A DNA stretch of 64,000 nucleotides, taken from positions 3,162,001-3,226,000 of the forward strand of contig NZ_CP088022.1 in NCBI RefSeq assembly GCF_013373795.3, given 5' to 3'. Below are positions 1-9,065 of the stretch, piece after piece (position 1 is the stretch's first letter; each line of letters starts with the position of its first letter). Source of the stretch: Bradyrhizobium quebecense. Its GTDB lineage: Bacteria; Pseudomonadota; Alphaproteobacteria; Rhizobiales; Xanthobacteraceae. A model generated the notes under the pieces. It did no database searches and was not told the DNA's origin. It worked only from the letters and a program-made list of their open reading frames with translations. The position numbers were made by a program, and so were the translations under genes.

Positions 1-2225
1 CCCTGAAAGTCGACCTGAAGATCGAGGCAGCGCCGCAGCATCCGCGCCAGCTCGCCGCGCCGATAGGGCTTGGTCAGCAGCGGAATGCCATGGCCGCCAC
101 GTCCCTGTTGCGCCGGCAGCGCGCCATCGCTGTAGCCCGAGGTGAACAGCACCCGCAGCGCCGGTCGCCCGGCCATCAGCGTCTCCGCCAATTGCCGGCC
201 GTTCATGCTGCCCGGCATTACGATGTCGGTGAACAGGAGATCGAACGCGGTGCCGCGGCTGACGATCTCGAGCGCGGCATCTGCGTTTGCCGCGACCAGC
301 ACCTTGTAGCCGAGGCTTTCGAGCTGGCCCGTGACGTAGTCGCGGATCGTCGGGTCGTCCTCGACGCACAGGATGGTCTCGTTGCCGCCCCTGACCGGCA
401 GATCGTCCTCCTCGATCGCGCCCTGCACCGTGCCGTCCGCCTTGGGCAGATAGATCCTGAAGATGGTGCCGCGCCCCTGCTCGCTCTTGACCTCGATCCC
501 GCCGCCGCTCTGCTTGACGAATCCGAACACCATGCTGAGCCCGAGCCCGGTGCCCTGCCCGACCTCCTTGGTGGAGAAGAACGGATCGAAGATCTTCTCC
601 AGATGCGACGGCGAAATTCCGGTACCGGTATCGCTCACCTCGATCACGAGATGGTCGCCGGCACGCTCGACGCCGTGCGCGACGGCATCGGGAATCCCGA
701 GCTGCATGTTGCGGGTCGCAAAGGTCAGCGTGCCGCCCTCGGGCATCGCATCGCGCGCATTGATGGCGAGATTGACCAGCGCGGCGCCGAGCTGGCTGCG
801 GTCGACAAAGGCGAGCCAGGCGTTGCGGCCGAGCTCCGTCCTGATCTCGGTCTGCGACCCCAGCGTCTGCGACAGCAGCCGGACCACTTCGTCGATCAGG
901 TCGTTGACGTCGGTCTCGGCAGGCTGCAACGGCTGCTTGCGCGCGAATGCCAGCAGGCTCGAGGTGAGTTGCGCGCCGCGATCGGCGGCATCGCTGATCA
1001 GCTTGGCGATTGCGGCAAGCTGCGGGTTATCCCTGACGCCGTCGGCGAGGATCTCGATCGTGCCGGTGATCACCGTCAGCATATTGTTGAAGTCGTGCGC
1101 GATGCCGCCCGTCAACCGCCCGAGCGATTCCGTCTTCTGCGCCTGGATCAACTGCTCTTCGGCGCGCCGGCGCTGGGTGACGTCCCTGACAAAGGAATTG
1201 ATGATCCAGCCATCGCCGCGGCGCAGCGCATTGAGCGAAACCTCGACATAGAACCGGTGGCCGTCGCGGTGCACGGATGCGGTTTCATAACGCATGCCCA
1301 TGCCGCCGGCCGCGGTCTCCTGCAGGAAGCGGGTGATGCGCTGCCGGTGTGCAACCCGCAACTCTTCCGGAAAAACCAGTTCGACCACGCGCTGGCCGAC
1401 CGCCTCGGAGCGCGTCCAGCCGGTCAGCGCCTCGGACTGCGGGCTCCAATCGAGCACGATGCCGTCCTGGTCGGTCTGAACGAAGGCGTCGAGCGCGGTC
1501 CTGACGATGGCCTGCGCCATCTGCTCGCTCTCCACCAGCGCCTGATGCGCCTGACGCTCCGCGGTGACATCGCGCAGCACGATGACCGCGCCGCGCAAAT
1601 TGCCGGCATCGTCGCGCAGCGGCCTGGCGTTGGCGACAAGGCAGACAGCCGGTTCCGCCCGCAGGGGTTTGACGATCAGTTCGCAATCGTCGACGTCATC
1701 GCCGCGCAGCGCACGCGCCATCGGCGTCTCCGCGATCGGCATCACAGTCGTGCCGTCAGCATAATAGTTCTGAAACGTGCGAACGCCGGTCAGGGTGTCA
1801 AAACCGGGTTCGACACGGTACAGCCGCCGCGCCGCGGCGTTGACGATCACGATCATCGCATGCTCGTCGGCGACCACCACCGGATCGCGGATGCTCTCGA
1901 CGGTCTTCTCCAGCAAGTGCTGCCTGCTGCCCAATTGCGCGGACAGTTCGGCAAGCGTCGCAGCGAGCTGAGCGGCCTCGTCGTCGCCGCTCGGGCGTAT
2001 CGAGACCGGCTCGCCGCGCGACAGCGCCTCCGCCGCCCGCACCAACTGGGCGGGCGTTCTGGACTGCGACCTCGCAATCATCTCAGCCGTCATCAACACC
2101 ACCGAAACCACACCACCGGCGAGCAGAATGCCCGGCCAGGCGACGCCATGGATGAAGCCCAGCGCGAGCAGGAGTGTGACGACGGGAAGCATCATCCCGG
2201 CCGCCAGTCGGCCCGACAAATTCAT
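1..2225 (-). CDS. Hybrid sensor histidine kinase with PAS domains and receiver (C-terminus cut by window edge)
   Basis: The reading frame runs off the left edge after 741 codons, so only the last residues are missing. Order visible: two N-terminal membrane segments (about residues 8-48), a HAMP-like linker, a first PAS (about 105-225), a second PAS (about 235-355), HisKA with the H-box GIAHDFNNML (His377), an HATPase with N box NLAINARDAM, G1 box DTGTGI and G2 box GQGTGLGLS, then a receiver domain with Asp623/Asp624, phospho-acceptor Asp667 (LLFTDIVMPG) and Lys719. This is the usual alphaproteobacterial hybrid-kinase layout. The ligand is unknown. The ATG at 2225 is the first Met in frame with the membrane segment; a TTG lies three codons upstream. 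A near-perfect operator-like palindrome sits about 145 bp upstream. Confidence 0.9.
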   Translation of the reverse strand, partial: MNLSGRLAAGMMLPVVTLLLALGFIHGVAWPGILLAGGVVSVVLMTAEMIARSQSRTPAQLVRAAEALSRGEPVSIRPSGDDEAAQLAATLAELSAQLGSRQHLLEKTVESIRDPVVVADEHAMIVIVNAAARRLYRVEPGFDTLTGVRTFQNYYADGTTVMPIAETPMARALRGDDVDDCELIVKPLRAEPAVCLVANARPLRDDAGNLRGAVIVLRDVTAERQAHQALVESEQMAQAIVRTALDAFVQTDQDGIVLDWSPQSEALTGWTRSEAVGQRVVELVFPEELRVAHRQRITRFLQETAAGGMGMRYETASVHRDGHRFYVEVSLNALRRGDGWIINSFVRDVTQRRRAEEQLIQAQKTESLGRLTGGIAHDFNNMLTVITGTIEILADGVRDNPQLAAIAKLISDAADRGAQLTSSLLAFARKQPLQPAETDVNDLIDEVVRLLSQTLGSQTEIRTELGRNAWLAFVDRSQLGAALVNLAINARDAMPEGGTLTFATRNMQLGIPDAVAHGVERAGDHLVIEVSDTGTGISPSHLEKIFDPFFSTKEVGQGTGLGLSMVFGFVKQSGGGIEVKSEQGRGTIFRIYLPKADGTVQGAIEEDDLPVRGGNETILCVEDDPTIRDYVTGQLESLGYKVLVAANADAALEIVSRGTAFDLLFTDIVMPGSMNGRQLAETLMAGRPALRVLFTSGYSDGALPAQQGRGGHGIPLLTKPYRRGELARMLRRCLDLQVDFQ

Positions 2226-2369
2226 CCCGACCAACTCACCGTGAGCAGTTGCACCGGAAAATGGAAAAGCAAAACAATATCGGAAAGGATTGTCGGCGCC
2301 GGGGCAATATCGGGTGGCTTGCGCCTTCTTGCTTAGCCGAGTCCGGCTCCGCAATCCGCCACTTTCGTA

Positions 2370-2385
2370 TCCGTACAAGTACGGA
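2370..2385. promoter_or_regulatory. 16-bp perfect inverted repeat, probable repressor operator
   Basis: TCCGTAC-AA-GTACGGA reads the same on both strands. It lies in the 356-bp space (2226-2581) between the sensor-kinase start and the amidotransferase stop, so the kinase is the only flanking gene transcribed away from it. The form (7-bp arms, 2-bp centre) is typical of TetR-type operators, but no TetR gene is seen nearby. Apart from this site and the hairpin at 2537-2566, nothing is seen in this gap. Confidence 0.4.
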
Positions 2386-2536
2386 GAAGGGTCGGTTAGG
2401 CGCGGAGGCCGGCGGGGTCGCGTCTCAGATTGAATTTTGTGGCATCAACGCGCCGATCCGGCCAATCAATAACCACCGATGGTCATCGTTGAGCAGCGTT
2501 GGAACGACGAGTCCTTTCCACAGCAACCGCCGCGGA

Positions 2537-2566
2537 GTATGGGTCCCTGCTTTCGCAGGGACGACA
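2537..2566. repeat. Short palindromic intergenic repeat (hairpin TCCCTGC-TTTC-GCAGGGA)
   Basis: A 7-bp stem with a TTTC loop, flanked by GTATGG and CGACA. It looks like a single-stem relative of the longer GTCAT-bounded elements at 31712 and 53718. It lies just downstream of the stop of the glutamine amidotransferase gene, but has no T-tract, so it is unlikely to be an intrinsic terminator. Confidence 0.5.
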
Positions 2567-2581
2567 GCGGTGCGGAGGTGC

Positions 2582-3352
2582 CTACGCCGCCCGCCGGCGC
2601 TCGCGCAGTGCGTCGCCGAACGCCTCGAACAGGGCGCGGTTGATCGGATTGCGCTGCGGATCGTATTCGGCGTGCCATTGCACGCCGAGCGCAAAGCCCG
2701 GCGCATCGGCGATGCGGATCGCCTCGATGGTGCCGTCCTCAGCGATGCCCTCGATCACGACGCGCCTGCCGGGCTCGAGGATGCCCTGGCCGTGCAGCGA
2801 ATTGACCCGAATGGTCTCGCAGCCGAGGATCTTTGCGAAGGCGCCGCCCGGCGTCAGCGCGACGTCGTGACGGTCGGCGAACACCACGGTGGGATCGGGA
2901 TGGATCTCGCCGTTCTCCAGCCGCGGCATCCGGTGGTTCATGCGGCCGGGGATCTCGCGGATCTCTGGATGCAGCGAGCCGCCGAACGCGACGTTCATCT
3001 CCTGAAGGCCGCGGCAGATACCAAAGATCGGCACGCCGCGCGCGACGCAGGCCACCGACAGCGCCAGCGCGACGTCGTCGCGGTGGATGTCGTAGGGCTC
3101 GTGGGCCGCGCACGGTTCGGTGTTGAAGCGGGTCGGATGAACGTTGGCACGGGCCCCGGTCAGCACCACGCCGTCGACCACGTCGAGCAAGGCGCCGACC
3201 TCGGTGATTTCGGGGCTGCCCGCGAACATCAAGGGCACGGCACCCGACACCTCGGCAACCGCGCGAAGGTTGCGCTCTCCGACCATCTGGACTGTGAAAC
3301 GATTTTCAATGCGATGGGCGTTTCCGATCACGCCGACCACGGGCCGTCTCAT
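2582..3352 (-). CDS. Gamma-glutamyl-gamma-aminobutyrate hydrolase family (class I glutamine amidotransferase, peptidase C26)
   Basis: About 256 residues. It carries the class-I amidotransferase nucleophile elbow GICRGLQE (Cys113 counted from the ATG at 3352) and the His-x-Glu of the triad in GVQWHAEYD (His227, Glu229). This matches the PuuD-like family that hydrolyses gamma-glutamyl-GABA or related gamma-glutamyl amides in polyamine breakdown. The ATG at 3352 begins directly at the first beta-strand (MRRPVVGVIG); a longer TTG start at 3370 adds six residues and looks less likely. No other Puu genes are adjacent, so the substrate is open. Confidence 0.85.
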   Translation of the reverse strand: MRRPVVGVIGNAHRIENRFTVQMVGERNLRAVAEVSGAVPLMFAGSPEITEVGALLDVVDGVVLTGARANVHPTRFNTEPCAAHEPYDIHRDDVALALSVACVARGVPIFGICRGLQEMNVAFGGSLHPEIREIPGRMNHRMPRLENGEIHPDPTVVFADRHDVALTPGGAFAKILGCETIRVNSLHGQGILEPGRRVVIEGIAEDGTIEAIRIADAPGFALGVQWHAEYDPQRNPINRALFEAFGDALRERRRAA

Positions 3353-3627
3353 TATTGAAGTCTCGCGCAATGATTATTCTAAGCTTGCGACTTTGCGGAG
3401 ACGATCATGCCTTCGAGTTCCTCCCGGATCAACTGCCTATATCTGCACAGGGGACCTTGCAGTCCTGCACAGATTCGCAGCCCTCGGGGCCCCAATCGGC
3501 CGGCTGCCCGGCGGTCATGCCCGGTGCCGTGCCGCGTCAGCGGCAAACCGGCACGGCCCGCCCAGCTTGATCCCGGCGGGATTTTCGCCAAAGACTGCCA
3601 GACACCGTCGCGAAGGGGGAATCACCC

Positions 3628-4797
3628 GTGACAGACTTGGCTGACAATCGCCTGCAGGCCCGCAACGACATGGCGTGGGCGATCGCCGTCGGCGGCATCG
3701 GCATCGTGCTGTTCGCTGCCCTGTTGACCTTCGCCTGGCAGTTCGCCGCGACCCTGTTCCTGCTGTTCGCGGGCATGCTGCTCGGGGTCGCCCTCAATGC
3801 CATGACCACCCTGCTCGGCCGGCTGACCGCGCTGCCTCACGCGTTGCGGCTTGCGATCGTCTGCCTGGCGATGGCGGGACTGTTGTCCGGCATCGTGTTC
3901 CTCGGCGGCACCACCATCGCGCAGCAGGCCACGGTGTTGAGCAACACGATCAAATCGCAGCTCGGCAGCGTCAAGGAGTTCCTCGAGCAGCATGGTGTCG
4001 ACACCAGCTATCTCGATTTCACCAACGCCGCTGGCGAGACAAAGCCGGAAGGCACCGCCGTGACGACGACAACAACGACGCCGGCAGCGCCCCAATCGCA
4101 TGGCATCCCCGGCGCCGGCGCGCTGGCTTCCAGCGGCGGCGCGATCATCAGTCAGACGCTGAAGGTGCTGCTCGGCACCGTCAGCGTCGTCGGCAATTTC
4201 TTCATCGTGCTGTTCCTCGGGCTCGCCTTCGCGGCCCAGCCGAGCATCTACCGCGCCGGATTGCTGTTCATCGCGCCGGCCAAATACCGCGCCCAGGCGA
4301 CCGTCATCGTCGACCGCATCGGCGAGACGCTTGAGCGCTGGCTGATCGCGCAGATCATCACCATGACCGCGGTGTTCCTCGTCACCTGGATCGGGCTTGC
4401 CATCATCGGGATTCCGAGCTCGTTCATCCTCGGCATCCAGGCCGGCCTGCTCGCCTTCATCCCGACGGTCGGCGCGATCCTTGGCGGACTGATCGTGGTG
4501 CTGGCGAGCCTCGCCACGGGGTGGATCGCGGCGCTGTCGGCCTTCATCCTGTTCCTCGGCGTCCACGCGCTGGAAAGCTACGTGCTGACGCCGATCATCC
4601 AGCGCCAGGCGCTCGACATCCCGCCGGCAACGCTGTTCGCGTTCCAGATCCTGCTCGGCGTCGTGTTCGGCATCTGGGGGCTCGCGCTGGCGCTGCCGCT
4701 GATGGCGATCGCCAAGGTGATGATCGACCACTTCAAGGCGGAGGATCAGGCGCCGGCGCAGACGCCCCCTCCGTCGAACGTGCCGCAGCTCAGTTGA
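3628..4797 (+). CDS. AI-2E family transporter (PerM-like permease)
   Basis: 389 residues starting at GTG, preceded by AAGGGGGA at a good distance. The first two helices (about 17-62) are followed by a third hydrophobic stretch, a loop with a Thr/Pro-rich insert (about 140-160), and C-terminal helices containing the family patterns GIPSSFILGIQAGLLAFIP and ESYVLTPIIQRQALDIPP. The family exports small molecules or ions; AI-2 transport itself has been shown only for a few members, so the substrate is unknown. The last 8 bp overlap the end of the convergent small gene at 4790. Confidence 0.88.
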   Translation: MTDLADNRLQARNDMAWAIAVGGIGIVLFAALLTFAWQFAATLFLLFAGMLLGVALNAMTTLLGRLTALPHALRLAIVCLAMAGLLSGIVFLGGTTIAQQATVLSNTIKSQLGSVKEFLEQHGVDTSYLDFTNAAGETKPEGTAVTTTTTTPAAPQSHGIPGAGALASSGGAIISQTLKVLLGTVSVVGNFFIVLFLGLAFAAQPSIYRAGLLFIAPAKYRAQATVIVDRIGETLERWLIAQIITMTAVFLVTWIGLAIIGIPSSFILGIQAGLLAFIPTVGAILGGLIVVLASLATGWIAALSAFILFLGVHALESYVLTPIIQRQALDIPPATLFAFQILLGVVFGIWGLALALPLMAIAKVMIDHFKAEDQAPAQTPPPSNVPQLS

Positions 4798-5026
4798 AGA
4801 GCAGGATGGTACCGACGACCATCAGCATCACGCCGACCAGCATCACGATCGGCCAGCGGCGCCTCTGCGGTTGGTATCGTCCCTGCGCGCGGCGTTCGGC
4901 GATCAGCGCGGTCTCGTATTCATCGGAGTCCGAGAACAGGCAGGCGAAGCCGCCGCGCGCCGAAGCCGCGTCGGCTTCGAGCGACATCAGCGCTGATTGC
5001 GGATTGCGGGTGCTGATCGACTCCAT
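4790..5026 (-). CDS. Small C-tail-anchored membrane protein, unknown function
   Basis: 78 residues from the ATG at 5026, or 82 from an in-frame GTG at 5038. The N-terminal two thirds are soluble with an acidic patch. A basic stretch (RYQPQRRR) then precedes a single C-terminal membrane helix (WPIVMLVGVMLMVVGTILLF), suggesting a tail-anchored topology with the N-terminus in the cytoplasm. GC3 is high, supporting coding. It ends 8 bp inside the convergent permease gene. I do not recognise a family. Confidence 0.6.
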   Translation of the reverse strand: MESISTRNPQSALMSLEADAASARGGFACLFSDSDEYETALIAERRAQGRYQPQRRRWPIVMLVGVMLMVVGTILLFN

Positions 5027-5070
5027 GCCCGAAAGCACGGGATCGAATGGTTAACCAGTCGTTACTGCGC

Positions 5071-6288
5071 TCACGCACGGGCAGGCTCCGGCTTTTGCCG
5101 CGCCGATGCCGGCAGGCCCGCGGTCTTGCGCCGCCAGTTCTCCAGCGACAGCGGCAATTCCTCCGCTGCCTCGACGCGGTTGCGGCCACTGCGCTTGGCC
5201 TGGTAGAGCGCGGTGTCGGCCGAGGCCAGCAGCACCTCGAGCTCGGTCCCGGCGGGTCCACCGGCCACGCCGATGCTGACCGTGGTGTCGACCGCGCCGT
5301 CCTCGCAGGTGATGTTGCTGTTCTCGAACGCCTCACGCACGCGCTCGGCGACCAAGACGCCCTCCTCCAGCGAGCAAGGCAGCAGCGCCGCGAATTCCTC
5401 GCCGCCGATCCGGCCCGACAGATCGCTGATCCTGAGGCTGTTGACCACCACGGCGGAGAACAGTTTCAGGATCTCGTCACCGGCGGGATGGCCGAACCGG
5501 TCGTTGATCGACTTGAAATGATCGATGTCGAAGATCATCACGGTGACCGGCCGGCCGGCAACGGCTTCCCGCTCGATCACCCGCGTGCAGGCCTCGGTGA
5601 AGCCGCGGCGGTTGAGCATGCCGCTCAACGGATCGATCGACGCGGCCGTCTTGTGCACGGCGACCGCGCGGTCCGACACCATCATGAAGATCACGAACAC
5701 CGTGCCGATCGCGTACAGCACGAGTTCGATCGAGAACAGCGTGACCCAGAAGCTGCTGACGAAGTTCTGGCCGTTCAGTCGCAGCACGTCGCCGACCAGG
5801 ATCGGCAGCATCAGGACGCAGCCATGAGCGACCGGGATCGCGATCGCAATCCAGCGCCTCTGCATCGCGCGGCGGCGCTCGCTCCAGAGTTCGGAGGCGG
5901 TCAGCGCGGCGTAGATCGCGACGATCCCGGCGCCGATCGTCAGGCGCATCGCCGGATCCGCGACTGATGTCACGGCGCCGATCCACACGATCGGGCCGAG
6001 CACGAGACCCGGCAGGTTGGCCTTGCGGCCGTGGAAGATGCGCGCGGCATTCCAGACCATGCCGCAGGCGGCGAAGCCGATCGCATTGAGACCCAGCAAG
6101 ACGAGCGGATCGAGCGTCGAGCTGCCGACCGTCCAGAGCGCGACGGAGGCCGCGCCGAGCAGATAGGCGGTGCCCCACCATTTCAGCGCGGCGATGTTCT
6201 CCTGCCTGCCAAACAACCAGAGCATGGCGCCGAGCATGCCCGCAACCATGGTGGCGAACAGATAAAGCGTCGATGGATCGAACGACAT
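5071..6288 (-). CDS. Membrane-bound diguanylate cyclase (GGDEF)
   Basis: 405 residues. About six hydrophobic segments occupy residues 5-205, followed by a GGDEF domain (about 215-375). The active-site loop is GGEEF (295-299), a catalytically competent variant, and metal/substrate residues are seen in FDIDHFKSINDRFGHPAGDE. An RxxD inhibitory site (RISD, 286-289) sits exactly five residues before the active loop, so product inhibition by c-di-GMP is expected. There is no EAL domain. It may feed c-di-GMP to surface-polysaccharide control, relevant to the adhesin-like cluster at 17-30 kb, but this link is inference only. Confidence 0.92.
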   Translation of the reverse strand: MSFDPSTLYLFATMVAGMLGAMLWLFGRQENIAALKWWGTAYLLGAASVALWTVGSSTLDPLVLLGLNAIGFAACGMVWNAARIFHGRKANLPGLVLGPIVWIGAVTSVADPAMRLTIGAGIVAIYAALTASELWSERRRAMQRRWIAIAIPVAHGCVLMLPILVGDVLRLNGQNFVSSFWVTLFSIELVLYAIGTVFVIFMMVSDRAVAVHKTAASIDPLSGMLNRRGFTEACTRVIEREAVAGRPVTVMIFDIDHFKSINDRFGHPAGDEILKLFSAVVVNSLRISDLSGRIGGEEFAALLPCSLEEGVLVAERVREAFENSNITCEDGAVDTTVSIGVAGGPAGTELEVLLASADTALYQAKRSGRNRVEAAEELPLSLENWRRKTAGLPASARQKPEPARA

Positions 6289-6463
6289 AGTGTCACCCCA
6301 GCCCGGTGATGCAACGTTCGCAGGCGCAAATAATACGGTGATGCAGCGCCAGTGCGAGCCCGCAAGCTAGAAGGCCCGAGTTCCAATTTCGTTTGCACGC
6401 ACACGCAAGTTTTCATGAAAAACTTCGCTAATTCGCGTCGAAGCACGCCAGGCTTGGCGCAGC

Positions 6464-6487
6464 AAAAAGGGCGCCTCGCGGCGCCCT
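6464..6487 (-). terminator. Intrinsic terminator of the rplM-rpsI operon
   Basis: On the minus strand an 8-bp GC stem (AGGGCGCC / GGCGCCCT, loop GCGA) is followed by a run of five T. It lies 47 bp past the rpsI stop codon. Confidence 0.8.
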
Positions 6488-6534
6488 CTGCAACTCGATG
6501 CACGCGGCAATTGCCGCGAATTTGACAACCCGAA

Positions 6535-7011
6535 TTAGCGCTTCGAGAACTGGAAGGACTTGCGGGCCTTGGCCTTGCCGTACTTCTTGCGCTCGACCGT
6601 ACGGGAGTCACGGGTCAGGAAGCCGCCCTTCTTGAGGACGCCGCGCAGCTCGGGCTCGAAGTTGGTCAGCGCCTTCGAGATGCCGTGGCGGACCGCACCG
6701 GCCTGGCCGGAGAGACCGCCACCGGCGACGGTGCAGATCACGTCGTACTGGCCGTTACGGGCGGCAGCGACCAGCGGCTGCTGGATCATCATGCGCAGCA
6801 CCGGGCGGGCGAAGTAGATTTCGATGTCGCGGGTGTTGACCGAGATCTTGCCGGCGCCCGGCTTGATCCAGACGCGGGCGACCGCGTCCTTGCGCTTGCC
6901 AGTGGCATAGGCGCGATTGAACTTGTCGACCTTCTTGACGTACTTCGGCGCGTCGGGAGCCGCCGGCTTGACCTGCGAGAGCTGGTCGAGGGACTGCAAA
7001 GTATCGGACAT
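6535..7011 (-). CDS. rpsI: 30S ribosomal protein S9
   Basis: 158 residues. An N-terminal extension of about 30 residues, common in alphaproteobacteria, precedes the S9 core starting at [16 protein letters not shown]. The basic C-terminal tail ends in the S9-typical [11 protein letters not shown], which contacts the P-site tRNA in the decoding centre. Its ATG overlaps the rplM stop (TAATG), so the two genes are translationally coupled. A strong intrinsic terminator follows. Confidence 0.97.
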   Translation of the reverse strand: MSDTLQSLDQLSQVKPAAPDAPKYVKKVDKFNRAYATGKRKDAVARVWIKPGAGKISVNTRDIEIYFARPVLRMMIQQPLVAAARNGQYDVICTVAGGGLSGQAGAVRHGISKALTNFEPELRGVLKKGGFLTRDSRTVERKKYGKAKARKSFQFSKR

Positions 7012-7475
7012 TATGCGGCCCTCGTGTTCTTGCGATTCAGGGAAGCGATATCGACCTTTTCGGGGCTCTGAGCCTCATGCGGATGCTCGGCACCCGGATA
7101 GACGCGCAGATTGCCCATCTGCATGCGGCCGAGCGGACCGCGCGGGATCATGCGCTCGATCGCCTTCTCGACGACGCGCTCGGGGAAGCGACCCTCGAGG
7201 ATCTGCTTCGCAGTGCGCTCCTTGATGCCACCGATGAAGCCGGTGTGCTTGTAGTAGACCTTCTGGTCGCGCTTGCGACCGGTCAGCACCACATGCGCGG
7301 CGTTGACGATGATGACATTGTCGCCGCAATCGACATGCGGGGTGTAGGTAGGCAGGTGTTTGCCGCGCAGGCGCATCGCGACGAGCGTGGCGAGACGACC
7401 GACGACCAGACCTTTGGCGTCGATCACGACCCACTTCTTCGTCACTTCGGCGGGCTTGGCCGAGAACGTGCTCAT
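7011..7475 (-). CDS. rplM: 50S ribosomal protein L13
   Basis: 154 residues. Clear L13 signatures include [16 protein letters not shown] near the N-terminus and the highly conserved [20 protein letters not shown] near the C-terminus. It is the first gene of the rplM-rpsI operon, an order conserved across bacteria, and is one of the early-assembling 50S proteins. A candidate promoter lies about 95-125 bp upstream. Confidence 0.97.
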   Translation of the reverse strand: MSTFSAKPAEVTKKWVVIDAKGLVVGRLATLVAMRLRGKHLPTYTPHVDCGDNVIIVNAAHVVLTGRKRDQKVYYKHTGFIGGIKERTAKQILEGRFPERVVEKAIERMIPRGPLGRMQMGNLRVYPGAEHPHEAQSPEKVDIASLNRKNTRAA

Positions 7476-7570
7476 GTGTGAAATCCGTGAAAAGGAAATC
7501 GGCGCCGTATGCGCCGAACTGGCGGCTTTCTAGAGAAGGTGCGGCCGCGCGTCAACGTCGGTGCGCGCGA

Positions 7571-7600
7571 TTTATTTCAGCGAAAACAATAGCTTGTAAA
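7571..7600 (-). promoter_or_regulatory. Candidate sigma-70 promoter of rplM-rpsI
   Basis: On the minus strand TTTACA (7600-7595) and AATAAA (7576-7571) are separated by 18 bp, in an A/T-rich patch of an otherwise GC-rich gap. The position fits a leader of about 90 nt before rplM. Confidence 0.35.
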
Positions 7601-7627
7601 TATGGTGTAATAATACCGCGAAAAAGC

Positions 7628-8056
7628 CTATTGATTTGGAATGGAATAGGTCGCCGTGACATGGGCGATCGGATCGGGCGAGGTGCCGGACAGCAGGTTC
7701 ACTTCACCGACCGCAAGCCGCTTGCCGAGCTTGAGCAGCTTGGCGACCGCGAGCACGTCCTGCCCCGGCTGCCCCTTGCGCAGGAAGTTGATGTTGAGGT
7801 TGGTGGTGACGGCAAGGCCGATCGGCCCGATGGCCGACAATAGCACCACATACATCGCGAAATCCGCCAGCCCCATCAGGGTCGGTCCGGACACCGTGCC
7901 GCCCGGCCGCAGCATGCGCTCGCTGAAACGCTGGCGCAGCAGGGCCGTCTCGCCGTCGGCGCTTTCGATCCTGATGTCGTCGTGGGTGAACGCCTGCGGA
8001 AATTCCTTGCGCAGAAACTCCTCCAGATCAGCCACGCTCATTTTCGCAATCGCCAT
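7628..8056 (-). CDS. PaaI-type hotdog-fold acyl-CoA thioesterase
   Basis: 142 residues with the 4HBT core. The helix segment GGTVSGPTLMGLADFAMYV is the usual hotdog alpha-helix with the catalytic-region Asp, and the strand TTNLNINFLRKG lines the dimer interface. Hydrolysis of a short or aromatic acyl-CoA is the family role; the substrate cannot be read from sequence. It is divergently transcribed from the crotonase gene 71 bp away, which may share its regulatory space. Confidence 0.85.
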   Translation of the reverse strand: MAIAKMSVADLEEFLRKEFPQAFTHDDIRIESADGETALLRQRFSERMLRPGGTVSGPTLMGLADFAMYVVLLSAIGPIGLAVTTNLNINFLRKGQPGQDVLAVAKLLKLGKRLAVGEVNLLSGTSPDPIAHVTATYSIPNQ

Positions 8057-8127
8057 GCCGCCCCTGCCCTCGCTTCAGCCTGCCTGTTACATTAAGTTGT
8101 CATACAGACCAAAGTGGAATTTTCGCC

Positions 8128-8955
8128 ATGTCCGCCCAAGCCGCCCGCGCCGAAGCGCCGCAACACCAGCCGATCCTGCTGCGCGAGACCGTCGGCAGTA
8201 TCGCGCTACTGACGCTCAATCGCCCCGCGGCCCGCAACAGCCTCTCCGAGGGCCTGATCGGCGAGTTGCACGCGGCGCTGAACGATATCGGCGCTGACAA
8301 GAGCATCCGTGCCGTCGTGCTCGCCGCCAACGGCCCGGCCTTCTGCGCCGGCCATGACCTCAAGGAGCTCACCGCGCGCCGCACCGATGCCGACCGCGGC
8401 CGCGCCTATTTCGCGGAGATCATGAACGCCTGCAGCGCGATGATGCAGGCGATCGTGCACCTGCCAAAGCCGGTGGTCGCCTCCGTTCAGGGCATCGCCA
8501 CCGCGGCGGGCTGCCAGCTCGTCGCGAGCTGCGACCTCGCGGTCGCCTCCGAGGCGGCGGCGTTTGCGACGCCGGGCGTCGACATCGGGCTGTTCTGCTC
8601 GACGCCGATGGTGGCGCTGTCGCGCAACGTGCCGCGCAAGCAGGCGATGGAGATGCTGCTGACCGGTGAACCGGTCTCGGCGGCAACGGCGCAGAGCATC
8701 GGCCTCGTCAACCGCGTGGTATCGGCCGGCACCGAACGCGACGCCGCGATCGCGTTGGCCGAGAAGGTCGCGCTGAAATCGGCCTACACCGTCAAGCTCG
8801 GCAAGGAGGCATTCTATCGCCAGGCCGAGATGAGCCTCGCGGACGCCTATCGCTTCGCGGCCGAGGTGATGACCGAGAACATGATGGCGCGCGACGCCGA
8901 GGAAGGCATCGGCGCCTTCATCGAGAAGCGCGACCCGAAGTGGCAGGACAAATAA
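8128..8955 (+). CDS. Enoyl-CoA hydratase/isomerase family protein, ECHDC3-like
   Basis: 275 residues of crotonase fold. The oxyanion-hole segments are intact: AFCAGHDLKEL and GIATAAGCQLVASCDLAV. The two acid/base glutamates of true hydratases are not in place: the first position is Gln in GCQL and the second falls in the segment ATPGVDIGLFCS. These residues and the GLFCSTP / VPRKQAMEMLLTGEP stretches match the ECHDC3 branch closely, which is thought not to be a standard hydratase. The role is therefore uncertain. It is followed directly by an inverted repeat element. Confidence 0.85.
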   Translation: MSAQAARAEAPQHQPILLRETVGSIALLTLNRPAARNSLSEGLIGELHAALNDIGADKSIRAVVLAANGPAFCAGHDLKELTARRTDADRGRAYFAEIMNACSAMMQAIVHLPKPVVASVQGIATAAGCQLVASCDLAVASEAAAFATPGVDIGLFCSTPMVALSRNVPRKQAMEMLLTGEPVSAATAQSIGLVNRVVSAGTERDAAIALAEKVALKSAYTVKLGKEAFYRQAEMSLADAYRFAAEVMTENMMARDAEEGIGAFIEKRDPKWQDK

Positions 8956-8959
8956 CCTT

Positions 8960-9044
8960 CGTCATTGCGAGCGGAGCGAAGCAATTCACCTTTCCATGCG
9001 ACGATAGAACGGATTGCTTCGTCGCTACGCTCCTCGCAATGACG
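8960..9044. repeat. Inverted intergenic repeat, family A (copy 1)
   Basis: 85 bp bounded by CGTCATTGCGAG and its exact complement CTCGCAATGACG. The interior contains GCGAAGCAAT and its inverted partner ATTGCTTCG. It begins 5 bp after the crotonase stop codon. A second full copy is at 38615-38698 and a half copy at 28578-28609. Confidence 0.85.
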
Positions 9045-9065
9045 TCACCGGACAATTGATCAGAA

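Noticed and set aside
90-2336. 748-codon open frame on the plus strand over the sensor kinase
   Set aside because: The minus frame carries complete PAS, HisKA, HATPase and receiver motifs; the plus frame has a shadow composition (Arg/Gln/Asp-rich, no motifs) caused by high GC3.
3379-3591. 70-codon minus frame in the gap before the AI-2E permease
   Set aside because: No ribosome-binding site, no motif, and the segment is antisense to the permease leader; likely non-coding.
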